Part shown: positions 13,567 to 23,678 of the stretch, one piece after another
Layout: each line of letters opens with the position of its first letter
Position numbering within the stretch: position 1 is the stretch's first letter
NCBI GenBank assembly: GCA_022835595.1
Contig: BQUP01000002.1
Location: forward strand, 62,001-126,000
DNA: 64,000 bases
Direction of reading: 5' to 3'
Origin: Cystobasidium ongulense
Lineage: Eukaryota > Basidiomycota > Cystobasidiomycetes > Cystobasidiales > Cystobasidiaceae
Position numbers and translations under genes: made by a program
The notes under the pieces: generated by a model
What the model was told of the DNA's origin: nothing
The model's input: only the letters and a program-made list of their open reading frames with translations
Database searches by the model: none

Positions 13567-16170
13567 CTATCGTTTGTACATACGAGGATCAACCTGATGG
13601 AAATCTTCAGGCCTGTCACGCTTGCCGCCTTTAAATTTTGGATTCGTCGGCACGCGCATATAGGGAGAGTCTGCCGAATCTTCCTCGAATTGCGAAGCAT
13701 GTCGACTATAGTTCATTTGACCTGTGCGCTGGAATCCACCGTTACCACCATTGCCGTTTTGATTTTGGAAATTCCCGAATTGGCCACCCATTCCTCCGTA
13801 CCCGCCTTGCATCATTGCGTATTGCTGCTGTTGCTGAAGCATGGCCAACTGTTGTGACTGCGCATACATAGCCATCTGCATTTGCATAGGATTGCCATAT
13901 CCACTATTCATTTGGTTCATCATCTGTCCAAAGGTGTACTGAATTTGCTGAAGCTGCATTGATAGTTGCATTCGCATCTGAGGAGGCAGGTTTGGATTTT
14001 GCAGCATTTGCATTGTTCCTTGCATTTGATTCTGTAACATTTGCATTTGAGGCGGCATGTTGTGACCGCCTCCCATACTATTGTTGAACTGGTCAAACAT
14101 ATTGTTCATCTGCCCCTGACTCATCATATTATTCGCCATGCCATGATTATTATTATTCATCATGTTCGTTCCAACTTGCTGCTTGTTGTTCGAGGTGTCA
14201 GCGGAGCCACTTGTCTTGTTTCTGGCACTTTCGCTTTGTGAGCCTGCATCGGAACGTCCGACTGAAGCTGCGCGGGCACCCACAGGCGATTGCGAGCGTG
14301 CCGTTGTGCTAACCTGCTGTCGCGCGGGCGATCGTGAGCAGGACCACCTTGGATACACACTAGCAGATTCAAAGCTTACCTCTTCATCAGCCGCTAGCTC
14401 GCCTTCCTCGGCAGGACCAAGATCCTCTTTCTTGATGACGGGAGGTTTCGGTTTGTCAGGACTACTTTGTTTTTCCTTATTATCGTCACTGGCAGTCGAA
14501 CTTTCTTTCCCATGTCCATTTCCAGTTTTACCTTGTGCTTGTTCTTTTTCAGCCTTTTCAGCCTCACCTGCAGCTTTACTAGCTTTCAAAGTATCTTCAA
14601 GATATTTCTTTGCTCTCTCACGTCTATCCTCATCTTTGACGAGGTTTTTCAATGATTTAATTTTACTCTCGCATTCAGGGCATACGAAATCATTCTCTGA
14701 CAAATAATTGTGTATACATTCCTCGCAATAGCTTGTTGAACAGCATGGCGTTTTGACTGCATCCCTAAGTAATCGATTACATAAAGGACATGTGAGATCT
14801 GGATCAGTTGGTGGTGCGTTCTGAATGTCATTCGATGTCAAATTCGCTGTGACTGCGCGGTGCTTCTCCCATGATGCACTGTTACGATCCATAAAGAGCA
14901 ATTAGTACATAGTGAAGACAATGATTACAAAGAGCCAGGGCAACTTACGCGTCCGGTCTTGCGATAACAAAGTTGCCTTCCGCAGTAACCATGAGACCTG
15001 CTTGATTCTCTCCATCTTGCGTGGGTGCCTCTACAGTCTGCAGGAAACTCTTCGGGATACCGGTTGTTCTCTTGATACGAGGTTTATTGCGATAATCAGG
15101 ATCACTGTTGGTTGGGCAGTCTTGTATCCAATGGCCTGTGTGCAGCAGTGTCAGCCGACATACAAGCGTTTCATGTTGTGCTATATCACAACACGACTCA
15201 CCAGATTGACCGCATCGATAACAGACATAGCCAGGAGGTACCGGCTTATCAGGAGCAGCATGCTGAGCGGGTCTCGCGCCGCCTGGTGCGCCACTTCCTC
15301 CAGGTTTGCGGAATCCATAGTATGTTGCTCTGCACGATAGCAAAAAAGAAAAGGAATACATATCATCAGAATCTAATGATTGACAAGTATGAATGCTGTA
15401 AGAGTATAGAACTAACGTTGACATCTTCTCTTGCGTTGTTTTCCATTGCTCATCAGTATTGGCAAACATGGCAGCAATCTTGGAAGCTTCATCAGCACCA
15501 GTCGAAGCTGTCGCCTCGATGACAGGCTGAGGCGCGGGCGTCTGTTTTGAATATATCATATGATCAGCAAACGCGATGGTGCTTGTGAATCGTCAAAAGA
15601 TTAAAGCACTCACAGGTGCTTTTGCAGGAGGCTCATTTCGGAAGTCGAATCGTTGAGACATATTCCCTTTGCGACCTGCATTCATGCCACTTCCAGGACC
15701 CATTGCAGAAGTTGCCGAAAACGTCGAGGCCATATAGTTCTGAGCGTTGCCTTTTCCAGGTCGACTAGGAGGTAAACGTCTAGCAATTACAGATGTTGAA
15801 CGTGGTACAATTGCTTTATCGTCGCTATACTCTGTACAAGTAGAAGCGAAGGGCGGATAAAGACACAGTTAGAAATCGTTCATCGAACACGGTATTACGA
15901 GCGAGGCTGAAACGCATTGATAGCTTGCACGTCGTTCCAAGCACCGCCAGGAATGATCAAGCATCAACAACCCTGGAAGGAAAAGAAAGACCCACCCTCG
16001 TTTGTATCGGCATTGTAGATTGCAAAATCAAAATCTGCACCTTTGCCGAGCTTGTTCTCTGACAGGATCTCCTTCTTGAGGTCCCATACTGATATCCCAG
16101 TACCTTCAAACTGGACAGTTGATGGCTCCTTTTGAGCTTTAAAGCGGTAGAATACTACTGATCCTGACAT
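13567..16170 (-). CDS. MPE1: Mpe1 / RBBP6-like pre-mRNA cleavage and polyadenylation factor subunit
   Basis: Subunit of the 3'-end processing complex, acting as a RING-type E3-like factor. Exons 16170-15996, 15831-15614, 15541-15417, 15329-15202, 15135-14949 and 14878-13567 give 714 residues. Domains in order are the N-terminal DWNN ubiquitin-like fold (VVFYRFKAQKEPSTVQFEG), a zinc knuckle CYRCGQSGHWIQDC assembled exactly across an intron, and a RING/U-box-like domain with paired Cys (CPLCNRLLRDAVKTPCC, CEEC, CPEC). A long Met/Gln/Asn-rich low-complexity tail of about 250 residues follows. The DWNN-knuckle-RING order is diagnostic. Introns are 66-164 nt; one donor is GTTAGT. Confidence 0.94.
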
Positions 16171-17017
16171 TTTCGTGATGTTTGGCTGATTGTGACTTGT
16201 TTGTATTGACAGAGTGGGTGTTCACCTGGCTGACTGCCGGATGACAACGAAGACAAGCGAGTGTGGGGGGTGACTTGCTTGTAGAGATACCTAGTAGCTA
16301 GATAGTAGCACCACTGCAGCTGCTCGAGGTGCGAAGCGTTATTGTGTCTCTTTAATGCCCAGGATACTCAGTCAATGGACTTCCGCTGCGTAAGCACAAA
16401 GTCTGCTGTTCGCTGGCTCTTGAGGACGAAGAGGCTGCGAGAGGAAGCCCGGGGGAAGAAGTGAGGGACACACACACACACAGCTGCTTGCCGACTACTC
16501 TACTCTACTACTATGCTCTGCTGACAGGGCAGTATGCGTATATTCCAGATCGCTCGCTCGCTCGCCTGTCTTTGTGCTTGCCTGCTGCTGAGGGTGGGAC
16601 ACGCAGTGGAACGACGCAGCAGCACGAAGCAGAGCGGATCAATGCAAGTTACACGTCGCTAGCTATAAAGTGCGTGGGCTTTCTCTCTCGTGAATGAAAA
16701 CGCGCGACCTGTCGAGTTCCGCGGTGATGGGTGTGGATGGAAGAGAGGCAACCTTCGCCCGGCATTTCGCAGGCGGGCCAATTGCGAGACATGCGAGGGT
16801 GGCGACAAGCTCAAAAAGTAAAGATGCAAAAGAACCAGCTCGCAGGCGTGTGTAAGAGATACTATCGCATGCACTTTGCACTGGATATATACTTGGGCAA
16901 TCCCATCTATTCGTTTTCTGAGCGCATCAGCATGAAGTCTCAAATCTGCTGGATAACAAAGCAAAATGATAACAGGCTATATCAATACCACCACTTCTTC
17001 TCCATGTCTGTGTACGC
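16171..17017. other. Intergenic: MPE1 promoter and LSC2 3' flank
   Basis: About 850 bases between two minus-strand genes. It contains a short (AC)n microsatellite at about 16468-16482. No coding motif or RNA gene was recognised. Confidence 0.5.
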
Positions 17018-19101
17018 TTATGCTTGAGCAGCTTCAACAGCCTTGGCAGCCGCCTAAATCGGAAATACAAGTCCCACTCGTCAGTATGGTAAGTGGCACA
17101 AGTCGGGCATGCGCAAGGAACTGACCTCATCTAGACCATCGAAGGGGAAGATGGCTAGACCACTATCCTTGATGAGTCTATACAGACACATGGAGGGATT
17201 ACTCAGCCTGCGTCAATCAGCTTACACATCGCGGAGGAAAGACCCACTTTTTAGCCTCGGCTTCTTTTGTCCCTTGTAGACGGACAATAAGAGGAATGTC
17301 GAGCTGCAGTTCTTTTGTAGCCTTGATGATTCCCTCAGCGATAACATCACATCGCATGCTGTAAGGGGATTGCTATATCAGCTTGGAGCGGCAGACGTGT
17401 GAATACAAGACCAGACCAACATTCCTCCGAAAATCTGCAGGTAAGAATGGTGCAAAAGGGTCAGCAGGTGTACTCGGTACAGCTTCACCCAATATAGAGC
17501 ACTCACGTTGACAAAGATAGATCTAACGCTCTTCTCGGTCAATAATAGCTCAAAGGCCTTCTTGACAGCATCCGCAGTGGCAGAACCACCGACATCCAGG
17601 AAATTTGCTGGGTTACCGCCGTTCAACTTCAAGACGTCCATTGTAGCCATAGCTAGACCTGCACCATTGACGAGGCATCCAATGTTTCCATCTAGCTTGA
17701 TGAAGTTGAGTCCGTATTCAGCAGCTTCGACCTGATGAATCAATGTCTCAGCCTTCAGTGTCTAGAAAGTATTATCATGAAACTACAACGTACCTCGGCA
17801 GCATCTTCTTGAGTGATATCCCTCAAAGCAAACACCTTCTCTTGTCTAAATTCAGCATTCTCATCGAATCCAAGCTTAGCATCCATGCACATAACTCCCT
17901 CTGCAGTTTCAGATAAAGGATTGATTTCGACCTGTGTTGCATCTGTATCTTTGAAGAGTTTGTATAACTTTTGCATGATATCACCAGCTTGTGCTTGCGC
18001 CGTTTCGTCTTTGAATCCAAGTTTGACAGCGATTTCCTTTGCTCTGTTTCAGAAAGAAGGTTACGGCAATTGATGAGTACGCACAAGCGTTGCGTTAGCA
18101 CCGTAAACAAGACTTGCTTGTGACAGGAATGGCAAGGGGAGCAGAATAAAGAGCCGAACTTACTCAGAATCGCTTAAGCCATTCTCGAAATCAATGGGAT
18201 GCGTAATGATGGCTTCTGGTTCATCTCTCGCTACATCTTCAATGTTCATACCACCTCTAGCGGAAGCGACGAGTGCAGGTCCGTTCAAGCTTCTGTCGTT
18301 CAAGATAGCGAGGTAGTATTCGTGTGTTGGCTGGATTCGTCGGGCGAGCATGACCTGGAAAGAAGTGTGTCCGGTTCTTGTCAGCATGGGGCAGGCAGAC
18401 GCAATGGATAAGGCGCTAGACTACTGACAGCATTGCATAAACGACCACCTGCGCCAGTCTGCTTTGTGATAAGTTTCGAGCCGATCATTTGCTTTGCGAG
18501 GTCTCTAGCTTCTTCAGGGCTGCGGGACGTGGTTGCCATGTCATTCAGTATCCCATCACTCTGCTTGTGTTAATAGTCGGTGCTGGATAAAATCACCTCT
18601 CAATCATCTTGACACCACCCTGTAGGCCGCTATCGAAATGACCCTTTCCACGACCACCTGCAAGAACTTGGGCTTTAATGACAAGTTCATTGGTGCCGAA
18701 TTGCTTTGCAGCATTGTATGCTTCTTCGGCCGTTTTAGCAGCTCTGAATTCGGGTGTCTTGACGCCGTACTATGTGAGAAGGGAGACTGCTCAGCCTTGG
18801 CTTTATGACAGTACCAGCAGTACTCGATTCGCCTGCCGCTCGCTGGACCCGCCCGCAATGCTTTGCAGGTCACACCGCGCACACCACGCACCTCGTTCAA
18901 GAGGCCAGCTGCGAGGTATTCGTGGATGGACAGCTTCCTCGTTTGTTGCTGTGCTGCGCCTTGCAGAGCCATCTGAGAAACGTGCAAGCCAAGTTAGCGG
19001 TTGGACCCGGACCTTTGCAAGCTGATAGAGCTGGCTGGCTTGTGGACAGGACATACGCGAGCAGCAGCTGGGCGCATGCGGAATGCGGTTCTGGACAGCA
19101 T
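17018..19101 (-). CDS. LSC2: Succinate-CoA ligase (ADP-forming) beta subunit, mitochondrial
   Basis: TCA-cycle enzyme making ATP from succinyl-CoA. Eleven exons: 19101-19057, 18972-18892, 18769-18597, 18519-18429, 18354-18164, 18043-17794, 17731-17507, 17434-17421, 17358-17248, 17177-17126, 17053-17018. They give 422 residues, the family length. The first exon ([15 protein letters not shown]) is a typical mitochondrial presequence. Conserved parts are the ATP-grasp [47 protein letters not shown] (in two overlapping pieces) and [16 protein letters not shown]. The last motif is assembled from a 14-nt exon (17421-17434) and its neighbour. The acceptor at 17732 was preferred over a nearer AG that would leave a 32-nt intron, because it restores the conserved spacing before GLNFIKLDG. 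The gene is divergent from the BMT6-like gene. Confidence 0.95.
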
Positions 19102-19276
19102 GTTGGAGAGTGTGCTGTGTCGGAAGAGATGGAGGAAGGGCGAGTGCGAGTGGATGCGAGAGGTGTTCAAGCTGGGAAGACGTCCGCTGGTCGTGAAAGC
19201 CGGCGAGCAATTGCAGTCAATCGGGGTTGCATCCCAACTGACAACAGCAGCAGCAGCATCACCATCAGGATTAGCA

Positions 19277-20361
19277 ATGGCATTGCCCAGACTCAAGCCG
19301 AATGCGGAACTACCTCCTCCGAAAAAGTCTGCCCGGATATCCTTCAAATCAAACTCACGCTCCACACCAGCAAAAAATCAAGAAACATCAGGCAAGATTG
19401 CCACTGCTTCGTCCCAAGATGACGAGAATCAGGATGCTCAGCAGCACCTGGCTAGAGAAGAGGAGATACTGTCTTTGTTGACTGCTCTCAACGCTCCGGT
19501 CATGAATGCGGAACTGCCAGCAACGCTGCAAGCCGTGAAAGCTCATTTGTATGCCAGGAACTATTCTGCTGCGTTTGGACAGCCTGTGAGTAGCCGACTC
19601 GCAGTATTGTGGTCTATTACACACCCTCACACTACACTACTTCAATACAGGACTACCTTCGGGCCTACACTGCGAGATGGGTCTCTGGCCGAGCACTGGC
19701 GTATAGAAGCCTCTTCCTAGGGATACACGAACTTGTCGAAGAGTCTCAGCGAAGAGGGAGATTAGGTCAGCCAACGAGAGCTTTATGCATTGGTGGAGGA
19801 GCAGGAAGCGAAATTCTAGCATTCGCGAGTCTGGCGAAAGAATTATCAGAGAGCAATACCGCCTTCCACCTCACAAGCATAGATTGTGCAGATTGGAGTA
19901 TGATACTCGATGAAATGGGAGAGCTCATCAAGACACGATGGCAGCTACCTATTGAGACATTTCAGAACACATTCAAACAGGAGGATATACTGGATACATA
20001 CGAAGACCTCCCCTTTTCAGAACAGCACATCATAACATGTCTTTTCACAACGAATGAACTCTTCGCTGCGTCACGTGTTAAAACAATGTCTTTACTATCA
20101 CACCTATCTCAAGTCTGTCAGAGCGGCACATTGCTCATTATAGCCGAATCGACGGGCTCATATTCAGAGATACAGATGGGTGCGAAAACTTATCCTCTGG
20201 ATCTAGTTTTGGACATGACACTGGCTGGAAAGAACAAGGCTTGGACGGTCGTTAAGAAAGATCAAAGTATTTGGTATAGAGTGCCAGAGGCAAGTAAGGA
20301 GAAGTACGGGGTCCAGATTGAGAACACGCATATGATGGTGAGAGTATACAGGAAAGTGTAG
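19277..20361 (+). CDS. BMT6: Bmt6-like 25S rRNA uridine-N3 methyltransferase (SAM-dependent)
   Basis: Probable nucleolar SAM-dependent methyltransferase of the Methyltransf_34 family, which includes yeast Bmt6. Exons 19277-19585 and 19651-20361 with a 65-nt intron give 339 residues. The family N-terminal block (LQAVKAHLYARNYSAAFG, then DYLRAYTARWVSGRALAY) is restored by splicing. The SAM-binding glycine motif is ALCIGGGAGSEILAF, followed by the acidic residue in SIDCADW. The C-terminus is NTHMMVRVYRKV. The start was set at the Met of MALPRLKPNAEL; upstream in-frame Mets reach back into the LSC2 leader and are less likely. Substrate is inferred from family membership only. Confidence 0.75.
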
Positions 20362-20706
20362 CATATCTAGGAAATTGTGTGTTCTCACACTGGTGGCTAC
20401 CATACAAAGTCACGTGTTTATACTTTACTCGTTGTATCGTCAGTCTAACCTTTCTCTTGTCATCCAATGCAGGAGTGTTAATGTATGGCTCGTAACAGGT
20501 CTGCTCAACCATTACGCCTCAACTGCCCTGGCTTATCTCGTTCGACGCGCTCCTGCTCCCCGTCGTGGCGCTGTAGCTTTGACTGCGTAGTGCGGTGCAT
20601 CTGTCGCGCTTTGCTCACTACAAATGCGCCAAGAGCAGCTGGACTGCTGACACTCAGCTCGTGGTCTTCACGATATATCGTAGCCCGGGGTGTATCGGAG
20701 ACGGCC

Positions 20707-23083
20707 ATGGCATACTCCCGCTCCAACGATGACAACGATGGATATGGCCGTGAAACGCGCGAGAGAGCAGACTCATTCAGCGGGAGGTTCAGCAATGCAA
20801 ACGTCAACGGTAACTCTGTAGCAGGCATGCCGATGACAAGCCACCCTGCTGCTCTGCAGACTGGAAGCGCAGTCTATCTGCCACCTTCGACACAGCTGCG
20901 TGAGGGCAATATCAACAAACTGCTTCAAGACAGCAATACTGGCGGCGGTGGCTACTACGGAGCAGCAGACGGCAATCCCTTCACAGACGAGACAGCGACA
21001 ATTACACCATTCGACTCTATCTCCAACATTGGTGACCGTGAGGACGACACACTGCCTCCTCCTGCTGTGTACAGAGGCCAAGATTACCTCGCTCGAGACC
21101 CATACGCGCGCAATCAACAAGGATCAGCGTACAATACACGGCCACGCTCAGGGTCGGCAGGAGAAGGATACGACCCTCGTGATTCGAACGGAAGCCTGCC
21201 TTTAATGCAGCACGCTGTCATGCCAGCAGCTGCTAGTGGCGGTAGAAGTGGTGGGCCATCTAGATCACGCACACCTAGCTACTATGCCGACTCCATCATC
21301 GATGGCGATACTGTTATCGACAATAAACAAGGGAGAAAATCAAACTTACAACACTCCTACTCGAACCGGCCACTCTCTCGAGATGAAATAGAACGAGGAC
21401 TTGGGTCCGAAACTTATCCACCGCCACCTAGGTACGACGGACCTGACGAAGAAGAGAAAGGTGATCTTGCAGACCTTTCAAACAGGAATAGCTCAAGGAG
21501 TAGAAGTAATGATAATGTCTTATCTACGTTGATCGGGAACGACAAGTCTGGAAAAAGACCGAATGTTTTCTTGAGACAGTTTAGAGATACTACTTCTTTA
21601 GATGAAAAGATTAGAAACCATAAAGCTGGTATTGGTATTCAACAGCGTCCTTGGGCTTGTTGGGTCATTGCCGTCGTGCTTGTGGTGGTATTTATCGTTG
21701 AATTAGCTAGGAGTGTGAGCCTCATTTGACACAAGTCCAGAATCCATAGCTCGTGGAGAAAACTTATAAATGCTGACTTCCGATGTGTTCATTGCGCACC
21801 ACAGGCACAAAAGACGGGAAAGGCAATCTCAACATCACCATTTAATTATATGATAGGGCCGTCATCCGAGATGCTCATCAATCTAGGAGCTCGTTTCACG
21901 GCCTGTATGCGCAGTATACCGGACATCACAAATACGCCCTTCAAATGTTTGAAAGACACTACATCAACATGCACACTGGAAGATATCTGTGGCTTTGGCG
22001 GTTTCGGTAATTCTGCTACTGCTACACCGAACCAGACTTATCGATTCTTTACCGCTCTTTGGTTACATGTTGGTGTTGTACATTTGCTGTTAAATGGTTT
22101 GGTGCTCCTTACCAGTTCAGCTTTGGTGGAGAAACAAATGGGTACTGTCAAGTAAGCCAAACCTTCCATCGCTGAGTGGTATACAATGGACTACTTGCTG
22201 AAACTTTTCCTGCAGGTTCTTGATAATTTATACAATATCTGGAGTTTTTGGCTTTATACTAGGCGGGAATTTCGCACTTACTAGATCGGCGTCGATGGGA
22301 GCGAGCGGCGCAATTTTCGGTACCCACGCCGCGGTACTAGTTGACCTTATCTGGCATTGGAGACTTTTCGATAGGCCAAAGCGAATGCTTTTCGCTTTGA
22401 TTTTCGAAATCATCGTTGGGTTCGGATTGGGTATGTTTTCTTACTTCTTCGGGCAATCTACAATTTTTAGATTAAGCTGATTGAAAAGCTTCAAAACTAG
22501 GCTATATCCCTGGTATCGACAATTTTTCTCATATTGGCGGGTTTGCTATGTATGCCAAGTTTCATACAATATCGTCTTACAAAATCTAGTTCATGCTGAA
22601 CCTTCAGTTTGCTGTCTTTCAGAGGTCTGCTCCTCTCCATCGTACTGGTGCCAGCCATCCACCAAAATTCAAAGCATAGAGTCGCAATATATATCGCAAG
22701 AGGGGTAGCCTTCGTAGGGGCTTGCGTCATGTTTGGTGTTCTATTGAACAATTTCTTCCAAAGTGATCCCAACAGTGCTTGCCAATGGTGCAGATACCTG
22801 TCTTGTTGGCCAACCACCGCGAACAATGTTAGTATACAACTTTCAATTTTTTTGGGCGGAAGCGAGTACGAAGGTGACTTTGATTGCTGATTGTTGACAT
22901 CTCACACAGCACTGTAAAGGAACAGGCTTGACAACAACCACAACTACGACGACCACGGAAACGAGCACTCCTACGTCTATTTTACCGGATGGCACAATTG
23001 GAGCGTCCACAAATTCGAACGTCGCATTTGCGATAGTCTCTCTCGTCTCAATTTTCATCACAAGATCGCATTACAGGAAGTAA
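20707..23083 (+). CDS. Rhomboid-family intramembrane serine protease
   Basis: Polytopic membrane protease. Exons 20707-21714, 21805-22151, 22216-22430, 22501-22549, 22623-22827 and 22910-23083 give 665 residues. The first 300 residues are Ser/Asn/Gly-rich, cytosolic and probably disordered. The membrane domain starts at about residue 320 (WACWVIAVVLVVVFIVELA). It contains the rhomboid signatures RFFTALWLHVGVVHLLLN, the active-site Ser in GASGAIFG and the catalytic His in SHIGGF; the last lies on a 49-nt exon. Additional segments follow, then a Cys-containing loop and a Thr-rich stretch before a short basic end. The layout matches the large fungal rhomboids of the plasma membrane or Golgi; substrate unknown. 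Confidence 0.9.
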
Positions 23084-23469
23084 AGTCACATTTCCGATAT
23101 TTACCTAGTGCTCTCAGACAGTATGATGGAATTTTCACCCAAAAACAGTCGGCCAAGGTTCGACACATGTAGCAAAGTATCTGTAATTTAAGTTGCTTAT
23201 CTTTCTCTTTCCTGACTCAAACGAATCAGACAGAGTTTCATGCTTCTCCCACTCACGAGGTTTTTGATGTTTATTCAACTAGCGTTGGCGCATCTCCTAA
23301 TCACTTCAATGAAATACCTACAGTCTACGGAGAGTCAATGCCCTTTCAATCAATCATCAAATTTTCGCATCCAGTCCGAGCCGCAACTCGCGTCAACCAA
23401 AGCTTCCAGTATGGTAATAAGCATTTTATTCAATCACGTGAGAGCGAATGTAACAACTCTTTTCTCGGC
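23084..23469. other. Intergenic before the split tRNA gene
   Basis: About 390 bases between the rhomboid stop and the tRNA gene. Only short ORFs are present, and nothing was recognised. Confidence 0.5.
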
Positions 23470-23476
23470 GGCCGCG

Positions 23477-23488
23477 TAGCTCAGTTGG
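23477..23488 (+). promoter_or_regulatory. Pol III A box of the tRNA-Ile gene
   Basis: TAGCTCAGTTGG in the D-arm position matches the tRNA A-box consensus. Confidence 0.85.
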
Positions 23489-23498
23489 TTAGAGCGAT

Positions 23499-23561
23499 GT
23501 AAGCACATTACCATTACGACTCGGTGTCGAATCAAATACTTACTCCCCGCTCCTCATCTAG
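23499..23561 (+). other. Intron 1 of tRNA-Ile (63 nt, GTAAGC...CTAG)
   Basis: It splits the 5' side of the anticodon stem. Donor GTAAGC, a CTTAC branch-like site about 20 nt before the end, a C/T-rich 3' part and acceptor CTAG all match the protein-gene introns around it. GTA occurs at both borders, so other junction positions up to 3 nt downstream give the same product; only this one has GT-AG ends. It has no T-run of four or more. Confidence 0.82.
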
Positions 23562-23579
23562 GTACTAATAATGCATAGG

Positions 23580-23644
23580 GTTAGTAAAGAATCCCTCCTC
23601 CAACAACGCAACCTGGTCTAATAATCTCCCTCCAATTCAATCAG
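23580..23644 (+). other. Intron 2 of tRNA-Ile (65 nt, GTTAGT...TCAG)
   Basis: It splits the variable loop. Donor GTTAGT is also used by MPE1 (15416), TAF6 (38852) and the rhomboid gene (22828). A CTAAT branch-like site lies about 23 nt before acceptor TCAG. The junction could shift by one base without changing the product. It has no T-run of four or more. Confidence 0.82.
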
Positions 23645-23649
23645 TCGGC

Positions 23650-23660
23650 AGTTCGAGCCT
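23650..23660 (+). promoter_or_regulatory. Pol III B box of the tRNA-Ile gene
   Basis: AGTTCGAGCCT in the T arm matches the B-box consensus except for its first base. The two introns push it about 160 bases from the A box. Confidence 0.8.
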
Positions 23661-23671
23661 GTCCGTGGTCA

Positions 23672-23678
23672 TTTTTTT
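23672..23678 (+). terminator. Pol III terminator (seven T)
   Basis: A run of seven T begins immediately after the discriminator base of the tRNA. Confidence 0.85.

Larger units (their letters stand above)
23470..23671 (+). tRNA. tRNA-Ile(AAT) gene interrupted by two non-canonical, spliceosomal-type introns
   Basis: Three segments (23470-23498, 23562-23579, 23645-23671) join to a 74-nt tRNA with every arm paired. The 7-bp acceptor stem is GGCCGCG/CGTGGTC with two G.U pairs. The D arm is GCTC/GAGC with loop AGTTGGTTA. The anticodon stem ATGTA/TGCAT carries loop CTAATAA (anticodon AAT). The variable loop is AGGTC, the T arm GGCAG/CTGTC has loop TTCGAGC, and the discriminator is A. Without removing the two insertions no cloverleaf forms. 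Insertion 1 falls in the anticodon stem (between positions 29 and 30) and insertion 2 in the variable loop; neither is at the canonical 37/38 site. Both begin GT and end AG. Internal A and B boxes are present and seven T residues follow the 3' end, as expected for RNA polymerase III. A tRNA pseudogene is unlikely because all stems are intact. Confidence 0.88.

Noticed and set aside
17762-17793. 32-nt intron in LSC2
   Set aside because: It keeps the frame but inserts ten residues where the family has none. Using the acceptor at 17732 gives a 62-nt intron and restores the conserved spacing.
23499-23644. Archaeal-type or red-algal-type tRNA introns cut at a bulge-helix-bulge
   Set aside because: No clear bulge-helix-bulge pairing is visible by eye at either junction, while GT-AG ends, size and branch-like sites match local spliceosomal introns. 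Not fully excluded; folding would decide.
23470-23671. Reading the split tRNA as a degenerate tRNA pseudogene
   Set aside because: After removing the two inserts all arms pair fully, the A and B boxes are intact and a Pol III terminator follows directly. Decay would not leave such a result.
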